The notes under the pieces are model-generated. The model saw nothing but the letters and a program-made list of their open reading frames with translations. It was not told where the DNA came from and made no database searches. A program made the position numbers and the translations under genes. A stretch of DNA of 64,000 nt from Pollenia angustigena (lineage: Eukaryota > Arthropoda > Insecta > Diptera > Polleniidae): assembly GCA_930367215.1 (NCBI GenBank), contig OV884059.1, positions 73,689,393 to 73,753,392 on the forward strand. The letters are read 5' to 3'. Below are positions 34,676-46,388 of the stretch, piece after piece (the stretch's first letter is position 1; every line of letters begins with the position of its first letter).

Positions 34676-37451
34676 TTAAGTTGTAGAATACAATTTTAAA
34701 ATTTCTTTTTTAAACTTGAATGCGTTACTATTTTGCTGAATGTTGTGAGGTAATGAGTTCCAAAGTCTGATAGTTCCGGTGAAAAAATGCCAGGAAGAGA
34801 CAAGAGTTCGGTATCTCAAAGGAATTATCTTATTTCCCCTATTTGATCTTGTGAATGAAATTCGTTCATAAAGGTAGGCGGGTACTTTATCATATATAAT
34901 TTTATGTATACAAATGAGGCTTCTAATTTTGAGAAAATTTTCACAAGGAACACCGTAAAGTTTAGTTTTATGCGAAGAAATACTGTCATACTTTTTCAGA
35001 CCATAAACATATCTAATAATATTATTGTTTACCTTATTAAGTTTTTCCATGCTGGTCGAGTCGCAATTGGCAAATATTTCACATCCATAAAGTAAACAAG
35101 GCATTAGATAAGCCTTCGCACTAAGAAATCTTTTTTTTTAGTGGTGTAAAATAATGTGTTGACCATAATGTTCGTAGCATGCCATACATCCTGCCGACAA
35201 TTCTATTTACATGATTGCACCATGAAAGAGTGTCATTAATAATTATGCCAAGATTTGTTACCGAAGTAACAATTTCAATCTTCTTGTTGTTTAGAAGAAC
35301 ATTAATATCTCGATTTAGATTAAGGGTTCTTTTAAGGATTACCATGCATTTAGATTTACCAGGATTAAGGCTTAGCCCATTTCCCGAAGCCCAATGATGA
35401 ATTCGATTTAAATCATCATTAATTTTCACTATCGATTCATCAATTGACTGCACAGTGCTATTTAAGTAGACCTGTACATCATCAGCATACATATGTATTT
35501 TGCAGTGCCTTAACTGTAAATTAACGTACAAAGCGAATAGAAGAGGTCCCAATATTGTTTCCTGAGGAACACCTCTCGTTACAGATATAGAATTAGACGA
35601 GTTCTTATTCATGCATACAGATTGGGTGCGATTTGCAAGGTATGAAAACATTAATTTACATGAGGTACTTGAAAAATTAAACATATTCTTAAGTTTGAAA
35701 CATAATATATTGTGGTCCACTGTATCGAATGCTTTTGAGTGATCCAGAAGTATTAAAAAGTCAACAAAATTATCATCAATATGCCGTCGTATGTCCTCAG
35801 TTACATTAAGAAGAGCGGTTACACAACTATGCTTTGGACGGAAACCTGATTGGTATTCAGAAAGTAGTTGGTGTCGGTTCAAAAAAGTTGGAAGTTGATT
35901 ATGTAGTAATCTCTCAAGTACTTTAGAAAGATATGGCAATATAGCAATTGGTCTAAATTCCGAATTTTGCATGTTTCCATTTGGCCGGGTAAGAGCTTGT
36001 AGTAATGATAACATTATACAGATGAGTTATGTATGGTAATAGAAGAGGCAGCATTAATTTAACAAACTTAGGGTGAATATTGCACCAACTGCATTCGATT
36101 TGTTTCCTAAACAGCAAGAAAAGACATCCATTTGATCAACACATTGAAAGTTAAATCTATCGATTAGGTCGTCATTATCATTGTCTGCATTATTGTCAAT
36201 ATCATAAAAGTTTGGATTAGACAGTAGCATTGGTATATTAACAAATGACTCATTAATTTTACTGACATCTACAGAATAATTATAATTATCCTTATCCCTA
36301 CCAATACCTATTTCACTGATAGTTTGCCAAGTCTGTTAACTATTAATAGCATTTGAAAAACGATTCGAATAGTAGTCACATTTAGCTTTTTTTATTCTAT
36401 TGGTCACATTACGTCTCGCAATATTATACTCATTGCGTAAAACAGTTGTGTTAAAGCGTTTCCAACGCAGGTATGAAGAGTCTCTTAAATCAATTAAAGA
36501 TTTGATTTCCGAAGTAAACCACGGTCTAGATTTATGAGTTATAACCTTTGATTTTTCCGGTACTGCTGATTTATACATTGACAACACGTTTGATTCAAGA
36601 AATTCTAGTTTAGAGTCGACTGATACCAAGTAATAAAGTGTGTTCCAATCTATACTAGTGGCATGTTCCTGTAACTGTTGAAAATGTATGTTCCTAAAAT
36701 CACGATATATATAAGTTAGTTCCTATAGTTCTAGGTCAAAATTATACGCAAGAAATATCAAGTCGTGTTTAGAAAAGCACGATGCCGATATTTGATCGTA
36801 GATTAAAACACATGACTTCTTTCCTACATAAAAACGATCTATTAATGTGCTATTTGTAGCAGTATGATGGGTTGGCAGATGTGTGTTAATTGGCAAAAGA
36901 CCCAAAGTACACATATCTTGATCAAGCGATCTATCCACAAGTGTGTTGCAATTAAAATCGCCAGACACTCTAACATCATCATAAGGCATTATTATTCCTT
37001 CTAATTTTTCAAAGAAAACATCGGTTTTAACCCTTATACTTGGTCTATAGACACAGCTCATTAACAACCTCTTACCAAACGATAGGACTTCAATGAAAAT
37101 ATACTCCACCCTCTCTTTTCCATCAGATTTAAATTTGAATTTATTTGTAATGCTATTCTTGATATAGATAGCGACGCCACCAGCATGAGTAGCACGATCA
37201 GCACGATACATTTTGTAGCCATTAAGCGAAACAATACTATTTGTAATTTTCTTATGGAGCCACGTCTCAGAAACACATTTTATATCGACACCGGAGTTTT
37301 CAAAGGTGAAACGAAATTCATCCATTTTATTTTTAATACTTTGGGCATTTAAGTGGCAAATCTGCACACCAGTTTTCTGTTTAGATAGTATTCTAACCAT
37401 ATTCATTGTTGTGACATTGGAACTACTATTAATTCTATTTGATCCAGACAT
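34676..37451 (-). pseudogene. LINE ORF2 (endonuclease-reverse transcriptase), broken
   Basis: Four pieces in order on the minus strand. At 37451-36723 lies the endonuclease (ICHLNAQSIKNKMDEF, CVSETWLHK, VSGDFNCNTLVD, SKHDLIFL). At 36629-36336 is a linker (HKSRPWFTSEIKSLIDLRDS). At 36014-35121 is the RT (RPIAILPYLSKVLERLL, FLILLDHSKAFDTVDHNIL, GVPQETILGPLLFALYVN, MYADDVQVYLNS with catalytic YADD). At 35104-34676 is the C-terminal domain (PCLLYGCEIF, RTLVSSWHFFTGTIRLWNSL). Stops and frameshifts separate the pieces, and the GSILG motif has become ETILG. A CR1-like placement is inferred from the endonuclease start and the C-terminal domain. It cannot make a working protein. Confidence 0.9.
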
Positions 37452-37636
37452 TAATTAATAAGCTTTGAAAGTTTACAGCCCTAATAGTAACACATTGAAG
37501 ATAAAACATATAACGTAGAAAACAAAGATTTAAGTAAAAGCAATTATCACAAAAGAATAGTATATTAAAACAAAATTTAAAAATAAACTTAATATAATTT
37601 TTGTATAACTTTTTCTCGCAGTGTAAAGGAATCATT

Positions 37637-37838
37637 TTATATATCATCATTATTAGGTTGAAAGGCATCATTTGAATTAGATGTAGGGAGAAAGTCACGC
37701 AGTTGCTCAATGTTATCAATTTTAATCGGCTGGCCAGTACCCGCACGCTTAACGTACACCAACCCACGAAATGTATAAACTGAGTGTATGTGCCTACCTC
37801 GTACTATGCGAAGTTCGTCGTTCGTCCCAGTTGTGTTT
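37637..37838 (-). pseudogene. C-terminal scrap of a LINE ORF1
   Basis: Reads VRGRHIHSVYTFRGLVYVKR followed by AGTGQPIKIDNIEQLRDFLP and a stop. A short strand-rich end of this kind closes ORF1 in many CR1/Jockey-like elements and lies at the right distance upstream of ORF2. The frame runs on upstream into TIR sequence, so its real start is lost. Confidence 0.5.
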
Positions 37839-37844
37839 CTAGCA

Positions 37845-38407
37845 TTATGCATGTGGAACAGAGCTAATATTTTCAAATATTCGTCATCAAGATTTTACAA
37901 GCGATAATTAAATTTTATTATATTTGGGCTTCTGTTTCTTTAGTACATAATGAAAATTGTTAATACAATAAATTTGGAAATGCAATCCGAAGATGTTCGT
38001 ATGCACATATTTTTAGAACGCTCAAAAATTTTATTTTCGTTTAATATCCGAGAGTGCATTTTGAAAAATGTTCGTCAATTTTCCACAATAAAAGACGATC
38101 AATTCTAAAAAGTACATATTATATGAAAACGCTCTCTGGCGGCAATCAAAATTAAAAATTAATACACTCATAAAATTATTACAGTAACTGATTGATTAAA
38201 TTCGTTTCGTTAACTGTTAAAATTTAATAAAAATATAGTTATGTACATATTGACAAATAATTTAATTTTTAACATTTTAAAATTTTTGTTTTTAAAAATA
38301 ATATGAAAAAACTTAATAAAAAAAATGATTTAGTACTATTGGGGCCGAAAAAGTACGGTTTTAAAAGTTCGTTGGTACGATATTGGTTTTCTCATTTATC
38401 ATCCCTG
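37845..38407. other. Right portion of the 31159 hAT element
   Basis: AT-rich. Matches 50833-51010 (GCAATCCGAAGATGTTCGTA, then CGCTCTCTGGCGG) and 54650-54778 (TTAGTACTATTGGGGCCGAA), showing that two copies of this element share the region. No gene. Confidence 0.7.
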
Positions 38408-38513
38408 ATACATACATACATATACAAGTATAATGTTTGGGTTAAAATATTCTAGAGCAGCGGTCACCACAAAGAGAGGCAGTTAAAAATGTGCATGTAG
38501 TGGTGAGTGCATA

Positions 38514-38887
38514 CCCTGCAAATAATAGGACCAGTCCAAACACGCGTGTAAAGAGTAGTCCACAAGGGACCAGGACTAGTCCAATAGTAACCCAAACGTA
38601 TGGAAAAAACATGGTATATTTAACATTACGATGTCCTAGGAGAGGACCATATAACCCACCTTTGGACCACTTAGGAGTAGTTTTAAAACTACTCCATGGT
38701 ATACACAAGAGGATTAGTTTTGAAGTCGTTTAAAAACGAAAGCATGTCGTTAAAAAACGAAGACATGTCGTCTCACTACAAACACTTTTTAACAATGACA
38801 TGGTCCATGCTTGCATTACATCGGTCTAGTCCATGGAGTAATCCATTTTATCAAAATAGATCAGGTGGTCCAATATTATTTGCAGGG
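38514..38887. mobile_element. CCCTGC MITE, copy A, TSD TA
   Basis: CCCTGCAAATAATAGGACCA.. to ..TTATTTGCAGGG, flanked by TA. The interior has TAGTCC/GGACCAG words on both strands and the palindrome GGAGTAGTTTTAAAACTACT. This copy lacks the 62-bp internal duplication of copies B and C. 374 bp. Confidence 0.88.
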
Positions 38888-38900
38888 TATTGTGTGCAAT

Positions 38901-39363
38901 CCCTGAAGGAAATGTCACTAGTGAATCTGTACTGATTCACTATTGACACAGTCACCAGTACTAGTGACTTATTATACCCTAGGCAATTTTATTTACAATA
39001 GACATTTACCATGTGCGTGTCATTGGAAATCTACTACTGACGTTGGTACTACTGTCTAGGTACTGACTAGGTAGTTCCTTTGCGAACGTATGTAGACATT
39101 GGAACCACAGAATCGCTAGTACATTTTAGTAAAAGTAGTCTACACTTTTTGTAAGAATACGAAATCATAACAATCTTTTTTTATTATTTCATCAACTTTT
39201 ATAGGAATTGTACTTCTAAGTTGTTATTGCTATAATCTTTTTCGTATTAAAGCCAAATATAGTGGCAATTGTAATGTAGTGTAGACACTTCGTTGACAGT
39301 GTCACCAATATAGTCGACAGAACTGGTGACTTGGAGACACTTGCACCCAAGTTTCCTTCAGGG
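38901..39363. mobile_element. CCCTGAAGGAAA element, TSD AT
   Basis: CCCTGAAGGAAA at both ends inverted, AT on both sides (38899-38900, 39364-39365). CACTAGTG, AGTACTAGTGAC and GTCACCA words recur on both strands inside the ends. 463 bp; non-coding. Confidence 0.8.
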
Positions 39364-39419
39364 ATGAAACACCAAAAGAGAGGTAAATAAATTTACTCGT
39401 TTGAGACATTAACTATATG

Positions 39420-40958
39420 CAGGGATGCCAGATTTGACGATTTATCGTAATTTTGACGATTTTTTGTTACAAAATTAGCTAACATTGCAGCCACACGATC
39501 AAGGTTTTCTTGATAGTCTTTTACATATACTGTTTGTCAAAATATGCAAAAATTGGCAGCTGTGACGTAGGCTGCGCGCAAGTTGAAAGCATTTACTTTT
39601 TCAAGATGTCGTCGCCGAGAAAACAACTCAAAATGTTTTGGTATTTTCCACTTTTGATTTTTCTGCACTGTAGGCTGTTCGAAGGGACTTTATTTTTTTC
39701 TTTACTTCTTCCACTGGCATTTTTGTTTCAGAAGGTATAGACTCGTAGGCTTTTATTTTCAAATCATTTCGCCTATATGATGAAAGATTCATAAAATTTC
39801 ATGGCTTCTGTACAGCTCTATGAATCGCAGAACATCATTTTGCTTATTAATTTTATAAATAAATTTTATTAATAAACATATTTCACTATTTTTTTAGGTT
39901 TTTAGTTAAAATTTTAAAATTCCCGCAACAATTTGTAAAAAAAAAGAACTTCAGCTTTTGCCGGCAAAATAATTGTGAAAAAAAAACAAAAACAACTTCA
40001 AAAGATTTGTAATAAGATGTTTTCTTGAACGAAAATTGATACACTCACTGGCAAGAGAATTTTAGAGGCAAGTTCGTATCAATTTTTAGAAGTATGAGTG
40101 TATTGGTAAAAAAGTGTGAGTGTATTAAAACTTGATAGGCAAAACTTGATCGTGTAGCCCTCAAGTAACTGCCGTGACGATTTTATTCAGACTCAAAAAA
40201 AGCTTTAAATGTCTTTATGTGTTTGGATTTAAGCACAAAAAATAATTTTGTAAGCAAGACGTTCAAATTTTTAAGTTTTTTTCCCAAAATTTCAAATTTT
40301 TTAATGCATACTTCAATTTGAGATTAAATTTTTATTGAATTTTTACAAATTATTAGGCATTTAGACTTTTTTGGGTAAAGACGCAACCCATTTGCTGATG
40401 CCCAGAAAAAAATACTTTTGAGATCCGTATTCAGATTATTTACGTTATTTCAAACTGAACTTTTTAGGGAGAATGATGAATATTGTTGAAGTTACAAATT
40501 GAATGATAAACTTATTTAAAAAAGAACTTAAATGTTTTGATTTTGATCTCGGTATACGTATGTAAATTAAAAAAGTACCTATCCAGCGAACATAGGATGT
40601 TTGTTTGACGATTGGTTGATTATACAACTCATAAAATGATCTTCTGATGATGACGAGAAACAATAACAAAATCATGTCATTTTTAATTATTACTTATTTT
40701 ATACATTTTCTGACACGTTTGTTTTTTAATCTTGGAATTCTTAACATGCAGGTCTTAAGAAAATCTTTAAATCTTTAAACGATTGAAAATGCAAGCTGGA
40801 TATGATGTTATTATGTTTTTATTTAATTATCTTTTTTTATTGAAACCAACAAAGTTAAAATCAAACAAAAATTTTTTAAAATTATTTTATTCAAATTATT
40901 TATTTTATTTTATGTCAGGAAATTGACGATTTTTTCAAAAATTCATCTGGCAGCCCTG
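39420..40958. mobile_element. hAT-type element, TSD ACTATATG
   Basis: CAGGGATGCCAGATTTGACG at the left; CAGGGCTGCCAGATGAATTT reversed at the right; exact 8-bp duplication ACTATATG (39412-39419, 40959-40966). GACGATTT/AAATCGTC words repeat inside the ends. The interior is AT-rich and non-coding, with the 39505-39605 repeat shared with 14970. 1539 bp. Confidence 0.9.
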
Positions 40959-41035
40959 ACTATATGTTTTGTTTTTGTTTCATTAACCTTCGTGTTGTGT
41001 GTGTGAAATTCACGAAAAGTGCTCGGCCCCTGGGG

Positions 41036-41192
41036 GCAGTGATGCTAGATGTTTTTTTCGAATTATCGTCAAAATTTAAAAAAAAAATCGTCATAATCGT
41101 CATTAGTTCTGAAAAAAACCGTCAAAAAATCGTCATATAAAAAACCGTTTTTTTTTATCAACACGGATTAATTACTCTATTAAAACATAAAA
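41036..41192. repeat. End fragment of a GACGAT-word hAT element
   Basis: CAGTGATGCTAGATG followed by repeated ATCGTC/GACGAT words, similar to the ends at 39420 and 62999. The other end is cut off by the repeat that begins at 41193. Confidence 0.5.
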
Positions 41193-41912
41193 AAACAAGG
41201 AAGAAAGTATAGTCGGTCAAGCCCGACCATATGATACCCTACACCACAGTATTAAAAAACACATCATGCTTATATGTCCTTATAAATATGGATTTATCTA
41301 TGTTTATAAAACTCATTAAAATCGGGTTTAAAGTTTGTGAGGGACAGAAATTGCCCCCTTCCTCCCCTTGTGGTCCTATTTTTGAAAAACTGTATAGCTT
41401 ATGTGTCCATATAGATATGGATCTATCTATGTTTTGAATTTCATTAAAATCGGTTTGAGAGGTAGAAATTGGCCCTATCTCCCCTCGTGGTCCTATTTTT
41501 TAAAAAATACATCCCTTTTGTGTCCATGAAGATATGGTTCTATGTAAGTTTTAAATTTCATTAAAATCGGTTTGATAGTTTCTGAGAGGAAGAAATTTCC
41601 CCCTATCTTCCCTCGTGGATTTGGCCCATTTTCAATAGGCTTGGTCCTTGTGTCAATAAGAACTTATGTCCCAAATTTTATCAAATTATCTCCAAAATTG
41701 CGACCTGTACTTTGCGCACAAGGTTACATGGACATCCAGCCAGCCAGCCAGCCTGCCAGCCAGCCGGACGGACATCGTTAGTTCGACTCAGAGAGTGATT
41801 ATGAGTCGATCGGTATACTTTAAGGTGGGTCTAGGACCAATTTTTTAAGGCGTTACACACATCAGCACAAATGCATAATACCCTCTCCACTATTGTGGTG
41901 TGGGTATAATAA
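41193..41912 (+). repeat. GTATAGTCGG fly repeat with CAGC microsatellite
   Basis: Begins AAAACAAGGAAGAAAGTATA and GTCGGTCAAGCCCGACC, as in the element at 29688. It contains three diverged internal units of a 'cctatctcccctcgtggtcc' segment, a (CAGC)n run at about 41736-41765, and ends in ACCCTCTCCACTATTGTGG. No coding potential despite short frames. Confidence 0.7.
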
Positions 41913-42054
41913 TTAAGTATAAAATTAAACAAAACCAAAAAATAAAGAATTTTTAATACTTAAGACGATTTGGTGGGGCTTTGATATTGCTCTCCGGAGA
42001 TTTTCAACAAACACTTCCTGTCATCCCCAAATCTTCTGCTTAAACTTAATTAGT

Positions 42055-42375
42055 CAAAGTCAAATCGCAGGACAACTGCATACGTGCAAATTTGTTGACC
42101 CGTCGGAATTTTTGAACTCGATTGATGTACCAGGAACTCCGCCGCATAATTTACAGCTGAAGGTGGTATCGATCATAATCATGTTGCGGAATCTCAATCC
42201 TCCAAAAATGTGCAACGGTACGCGGTTGTCCGTCAAAAAGCTAATGAACAATGTGGTTCAGGCGACAATCATCAAGGGCAAACTCAAATGAGAGGAAGTC
42301 CTTATCCCACGAATTCCCATTATTCCAACTGACCTTCCATTCCAATTCAAGCGGATCGTTTGGTCTTGGCGCAAT
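42055..42375 (+). pseudogene. Helitron helicase (PIF1-type) fragment
   Basis: The + strand reads [35 protein letters not shown] and [14 protein letters not shown], the same protein as the Helitron helicase at 63390-64000, with a stop (TGA at 42289-42291 within 'caaatgagagg') and loss of the conserved C-terminal helicase motifs. In live elements this ATPase unwinds DNA in rolling-circle transposition. The fragment ends near 42375 in unrelated sequence. Confidence 0.85.
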
Positions 42376-43026
42376 ATTTCTTTTTCTTAACATACCTACA
42401 TAAATACTACTTTTTTTTAAATTTTATTTCTATATTTAGAAATAAGTTCATCACAGGGAATCCAGTCTTCTATATCTTTGTCTATTAAATTTAAAGATGA
42501 CAGCATTGAATTGCATGTTTTTACATTGCTTTGCTAGTGTTTACGATTCGAAAACTACAGGTGGTGCTAAGACTACAACAATCCAAAACCAACAGAAACA
42601 ACAGAGGTTTTTTGCATTGCATTGCTAACAAAGCACTGACAAATTAAAACAAATTGGTCCGAACTGTCAAAACTTGCCACTTGAACTGAATTCGCCTCAA
42701 ATACGTTGTATACATGACAAGGTTGCAAAAATGTAATAAAAGTGTTGCCAAATGAACAATAATTTATGAATTGTTTTTAAATTTTGACGAGGCTATTTTG
42801 ACGAATTTTTTTTTTGATACAAATAATAAGAAAATTGAATGTTTTGTAAGAATCTTAACAAAAAGGGTAAAAAGTAGCAGAAAAATTAAAATAGTCGCAA
42901 AAGTCGGTGATAAAAAAAAGTCTCACATAAAGTCGCAGACCGCTGAAAAAGGGTCAAATTGCGACTTTAGTCGGGCGAACGGTAACACTGATTGTGCTAT
43001 GAAATTGAATGAATTTGACATCAATG
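42376..43026. other. Unassigned DNA with a hAT-like end remnant
   Basis: 42880-42990 in reverse complement reads CAGTGTTACCGTTCG and GTCGCAATTTGACCC, the relative of 13870. The left end of this element was not found. The rest is AT-rich with no gene. Confidence 0.45.
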
Positions 43027-43037
43027 TTCTAGAGCAG

Positions 43038-44604
43038 CACTGTTGCCAACTTTTTTTGAGCATTTCCCGCCAAATCGGACGTCAAAACCGCTAGAAACCG
43101 CTAAATATTTAATTTTTTTAAAAATACCGCTAAAACCTAAACAATTTTTAAAGTTTTATATAAATCAAGATATAGGCTGCTTTTTTAAAGGTATATGACT
43201 CTCAATTACGTTACATACTATGGTTTCCAACTTCCCTAGTCATTTTATTCTTAAAAGAAAATAAGTTAGAGTTATATATTCATCTATGCGAATATTTGAT
43301 ACCCTCCACCTAAAGTTAGAATATTTCCGAAGTGGGTTTATATGGGACATATGGTAAATTATGGGCTGATCTTCAAAAAATTTGAACAAGTAATTTATAG
43401 TCTTATAAAACTTTGACTGACCAAATGTTATTATTATAGAACATTGATTGAAAGCTTTACGGTTCAACGCGTTCTATAGCTTTTTTCGAGAGTATGCTTT
43501 ATATGGGGCCTATGGTAAGTTAAGGATTGATCTGCACGATAGTTGACAGTGTAAGTTCCAGTCATATAAAACTGTGACAAACCAAAATTTAAAAAAAAAG
43601 CATTATTTTTTAGGGCTTTAGACGTTCTGTTTTCCAAGAGAAGGTTTTATATAGGGCCTATGGTAAGATATGGACTGATAATCACGAAAATTGTCAGCGT
43701 GATTTCTAGCCATATTTAACTGTGGCGGACCAAATTTATTACAATAGCATTATTTGTTACGTTTTTAGGCACACTAGAGCTTTTTTCCTATCGATAATTA
43801 TGGACCGATTTAACAGTATGATTTTTAGTCATATGGAACGAATTTGTGCATAATCTTATATCAATATGTGCATTCCGCCACTAGTTATGTTAGTTTTTAG
43901 GGTGGTTGTTCCACATTTTAATTTATAACACTTTTCCTACTGAACCGATTGTGCTGGACTGCAATCCCAAACTGCTTAGGTGAATTCTAAACAATTTGAC
44001 GCCAATATTTATATTCCCTTTTGAGTCGTTTGAAAGTGACAACAGACGCATAGACAGACGGAGATGCCTTAATGCGTGCTTAAAGTTGTGAATTGTTACA
44101 TACAGGACTAACAAAATACTAACTAAAAATCGAAAAAAAATGTCATATACAATCTTCAGTTCACTAAAACTATCGGGGGTGTTCTGGAAATCGAAAACGC
44201 AAAATGTAAGAATTTGGTAGTTATTTTTAATAAACTTTTAATCAAATTTTTATAATTTTTGTTATGAAATTCTGTTTAATAGAGAAATATTTGTAAAATA
44301 TTTGTCATAAAATTCATTTATCACAGAAATCTTATTAAAAAACGACGTTTTAAATTCATGCGTTTTCGATTTCAAGAACACCCTGTATAAAAGTAATTAA
44401 AACCGTGAACATAAACCAGAAGCTTTTAGCCAGAAAAACAAAAAGAAAAAGTAAAAAATCTGTAAATTTTTAATTTGAGAAAGGTTTTTGTAGCGAAAAT
44501 GAGCCGCTGGGAGTTCTTTGAAAATCGCTAGATTTCCCGCTTACCGCTAAAACGTATTTTTTCCCGCGATTGACATTTCAAAAACGCTAGATTTGGCAAC
44601 AGTG
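43038..44604. mobile_element. hAT-type element, TSD TAGAGCAG
   Basis: CACTGTTGCCAA at both ends inverted, with the exact duplication TAGAGCAG (43030-43037, 44605-44612). CCGCTA/TAGCGGT words cluster inside both ends. The interior carries fly repeat text ('ataccctccacc', 'tatggggcctatggtaagtt') and a nested element at 44173. The target site straddles the left border of the element at 44610. Confidence 0.9.
44173..44386. mobile_element. GGGTGTTCTNGAAATCG TIR element
   Basis: The two ends, GGGTGTTCTGGAAATCGAAA and its mirror (GGGTGTTCTTGAAATCGAAA), pair over about 25 bp. TA lies near both borders. 214 bp, non-coding. Confidence 0.65.
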
Positions 44605-44654
44605 TAGAGCAGGCATTTCCAAAAATTTTTTGGTTGTGTATTAGTGAGTACCAG

Positions 44655-45074
44655 CCCTGCAAATAATAGGACCAGTCCAAACACGCGTGTAAAGAGTAGT
44701 CCACAAGGGACCAGGACTAGTCCACAAGTAACCCAAACGTATGGAAAAAACCTGGTCTATTTAACATTACGATGTCCTAGGAGAGGACCATATAACCCAC
44801 CTTTGGACCACTAAGGAGTAGTTTTAAAACTACTCCATGGTATATAACCCACCTTTGGACCAGTAAGGAGTAGTTTTAAAACTACTCCATGGTATACTCA
44901 AGAGGATTAGTTTTGAAGTCGTTTAAACACGAAAGCATGTCGTTAAAAAACGAAGACATGTCGTCTCACTACAAACACTTTTTAACAATGGCATGGTCCA
45001 TGCTTGCATTACATAGTCCATGGAGTAGTCCATTTTATCAAAATGGGTCAGGTGGTCCAATTTTATTTGCAGGG
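44655..45074. mobile_element. CCCTGC MITE, copy B, TSD AG, proved by empty site
   Basis: CCCTGCAAATAATAGG.. to ..TTTTATTTGCAGGG inserted in element F. F copies at 49815 and 54823 read 'gtaccagagagtaaaa' without it, so the duplicated dinucleotide is AG. Contains a 62-bp internal tandem duplication around CCATGGTATA and GGAGTAGTTTTAAAACTACT. 420 bp. Confidence 0.92.
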
Positions 45075-45596
45075 AGAGAGTAAAAAAATTGAGAGAATGC
45101 ATTCATTTACAGCCGAAATAAAATGTAAGTAATATATTTTATAAGTTGTATAACACGAAGGTACAAAATAAAAATTTTTTGTGTTGATAAAATATTTGTA
45201 GCAATTCTTTACCAATTCAATGTCGCTGATTTTAAAACTAAACTTTTTTTTTATTCGTAAGCTTTTTGACTCTAAATCAGTTTCAAATATCTTATCAAAC
45301 AATTGTAAAAAAATTAAAGATTTTTATGTTTTAAAAATTCATAAAAAATAAATATTGCACGCAAATCACAGCTGATAGAAAAAAAGGACAGTTTTAAAAT
45401 CAGCGACATTGAATTGGCAAAGAACTGCTACACATTTTCTAGCAACACAAAAAATGTTTAATTTTGTTCCCTCGTGTTATTAAAAAAAATCTTCTAAATT
45501 TATACTTTTATGGCAGTTTCGTAATAGCAGAATGCTTTTCAAATGGGATGAACTTAATTTAATTTACGTTGCTTGGAACAAATAAATTTTAAATCC

Positions 45597-45905
45597 GAAA
45601 AAATTTGTTCGCATAGGTAAGTAGTGCCGAATAAAGAGAGTCACTTAAATGAATTTTTTTCAGATCAGGATAGAACTTGCCATCCAAATCTTTCCAGAAC
45701 TCTACAATATTATTTTCGTCTAGAGCATTTACTTCGCTTCGTAGTATGATTAGTTCTGATTGAATATCAAATTCGAAGTTGCTTACTTCGCAACGAAAAG
45801 GGTTTTCGAAGAGATCTAATAGCGGTTGTAAAATTACAAAATCTTGAAACCTGTCTAGAAAATTATTGAAAAGTGTTTCAAATATTTCGGCATATTCATA
45901 GCAAC
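45597..45905 (-). pseudogene. hAT transposase C-terminal remnant (FAM200/GTF2IRD2-like)
   Basis: The minus strand reads EYAEIFETLFNNFLDRFQDF, then LLDLFENPFRCEVSNFEFDI and QSELIILRSEVNALDE. The ENPF..(D/E)V and 'QLELI.LR' pattern is the C-terminal part of domesticated-style hAT transposases (FAM200, ZBED5 and GTF2IRD2 relatives). After a one-base frameshift near 45620, the dimerisation end (YLCEQIFSDLK) can be seen. A parallel remnant is at about 50430-50740 in copy 2. No catalytic core remains. Confidence 0.75.
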
Positions 45906-46388
45906 GTAAATTAAATTAAGTTCATCCCATTTGAAAAGCATTCTGCTATTACGAAACTGCCATAAAAGTAAAAATTTAGAAGATTTTATTTTATAAGTTG
46001 TATAACACAAGGGAACAAAATTAAAATTTTTTTGTGTTGCTAGAAAATGTGTAGCAGTTGTTTACCAATTCAATGTCGCTGATTTTAAAAGTGCACTTTT
46101 TTCTATCAGCTGTGATTTGCGTGCAATATTTATTTTTAATGAATTTTTAAAACATAAAAATCTTTAATTTTTTTAAAATTGTTTGATAAGATATTTGAAA
46201 CTTATTTAGAGTCAAAAAGCTTCCGAATAAAAAAAAAGTGCAGTTTTAAAATCAGCGACATTGAATTGGTAAAGAATTGCTACAAATATTTTATCAACAC
46301 AAAAAATTTTTATTTTGTACCTTTGTGTTATACAACTTATAAAATATATTACTAACATTTTATTTCGGCTGTAATGCCTGTTCTAGAC

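Larger units (their letters stand above)
34560..37838 (-). mobile_element. 5'-truncated CR1/Jockey-like LINE
   Basis: Contains the end of ORF1, all of ORF2 in broken form, and a 3' UTR that fades into AT-rich sequence near 34560. No poly(A) or TSD was seen at the 3' side. Related to the fragment at the left edge of the window. Nested in the 33211-37844 element. Confidence 0.8.
33211..37844. mobile_element. TTA-flanked TIR element hosting a palindrome and a LINE
   Basis: TACTAGAAACACAACTGGGA at 33211 and its mirror ending at 37844 (TGCTAGAAACACAACTGGGA reversed) define about 29 bp of inverted repeat, with TTA on both sides (33208-33210, 37845-37847). CGACGAA words repeat inside the left end and next to the right end. 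Everything between is later insertions plus remnants. The right TIR lies next to the end of the LINE-derived frame, so part of that frame (upstream of 37830) is TIR sequence rather than LINE. Confidence 0.65.
31159..38407. mobile_element. hAT-type element, 7.2 kb with nested insertions, TSD ATACATAC
   Basis: Left end CAGGGTTGATAAAGTTGGTA, right end (reverse complement) CAGGGATGATAAATGAG, with the exact 8-bp duplication ATACATAC at 31151-31158 and 38408-38415. GGTAC/GTACTTTT words repeat just inside both ends. The interior is a stack of later insertions (31324, 31561, 32401, 33078, 33211). No transposase frame survives. A second copy of its right part ends at 54778. Confidence 0.88.
44610..46380. 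mobile_element. hAT-type element F, copy 1, with ~450-bp inverted arms
   Basis: Left end CAGGCATTTCCAAAAATTTT, right end (reverse complement) CAGGCATTACAGCCG. After removing the 43038 insertion, the left flank is TTCTAGAG (43027-43034) and the right flank TTCTAGAC (46381-46388), a 7/8 duplication. Long inverted arms (about 45109-45590 and 45895-46375) share ACAGCCGAAATAAAATG and CAATGTCGCTGATTTTAAAA; the latter motif also occurs mirrored within each arm, giving nested palindromes. A transposase remnant lies between the arms. Confidence 0.85.

Noticed and set aside
41736..41765. CAGC repeats as part of a CRISPR-like or functional array
   Set aside because: A plain microsatellite within a known fly repeat, with 4-bp units and no spacers.
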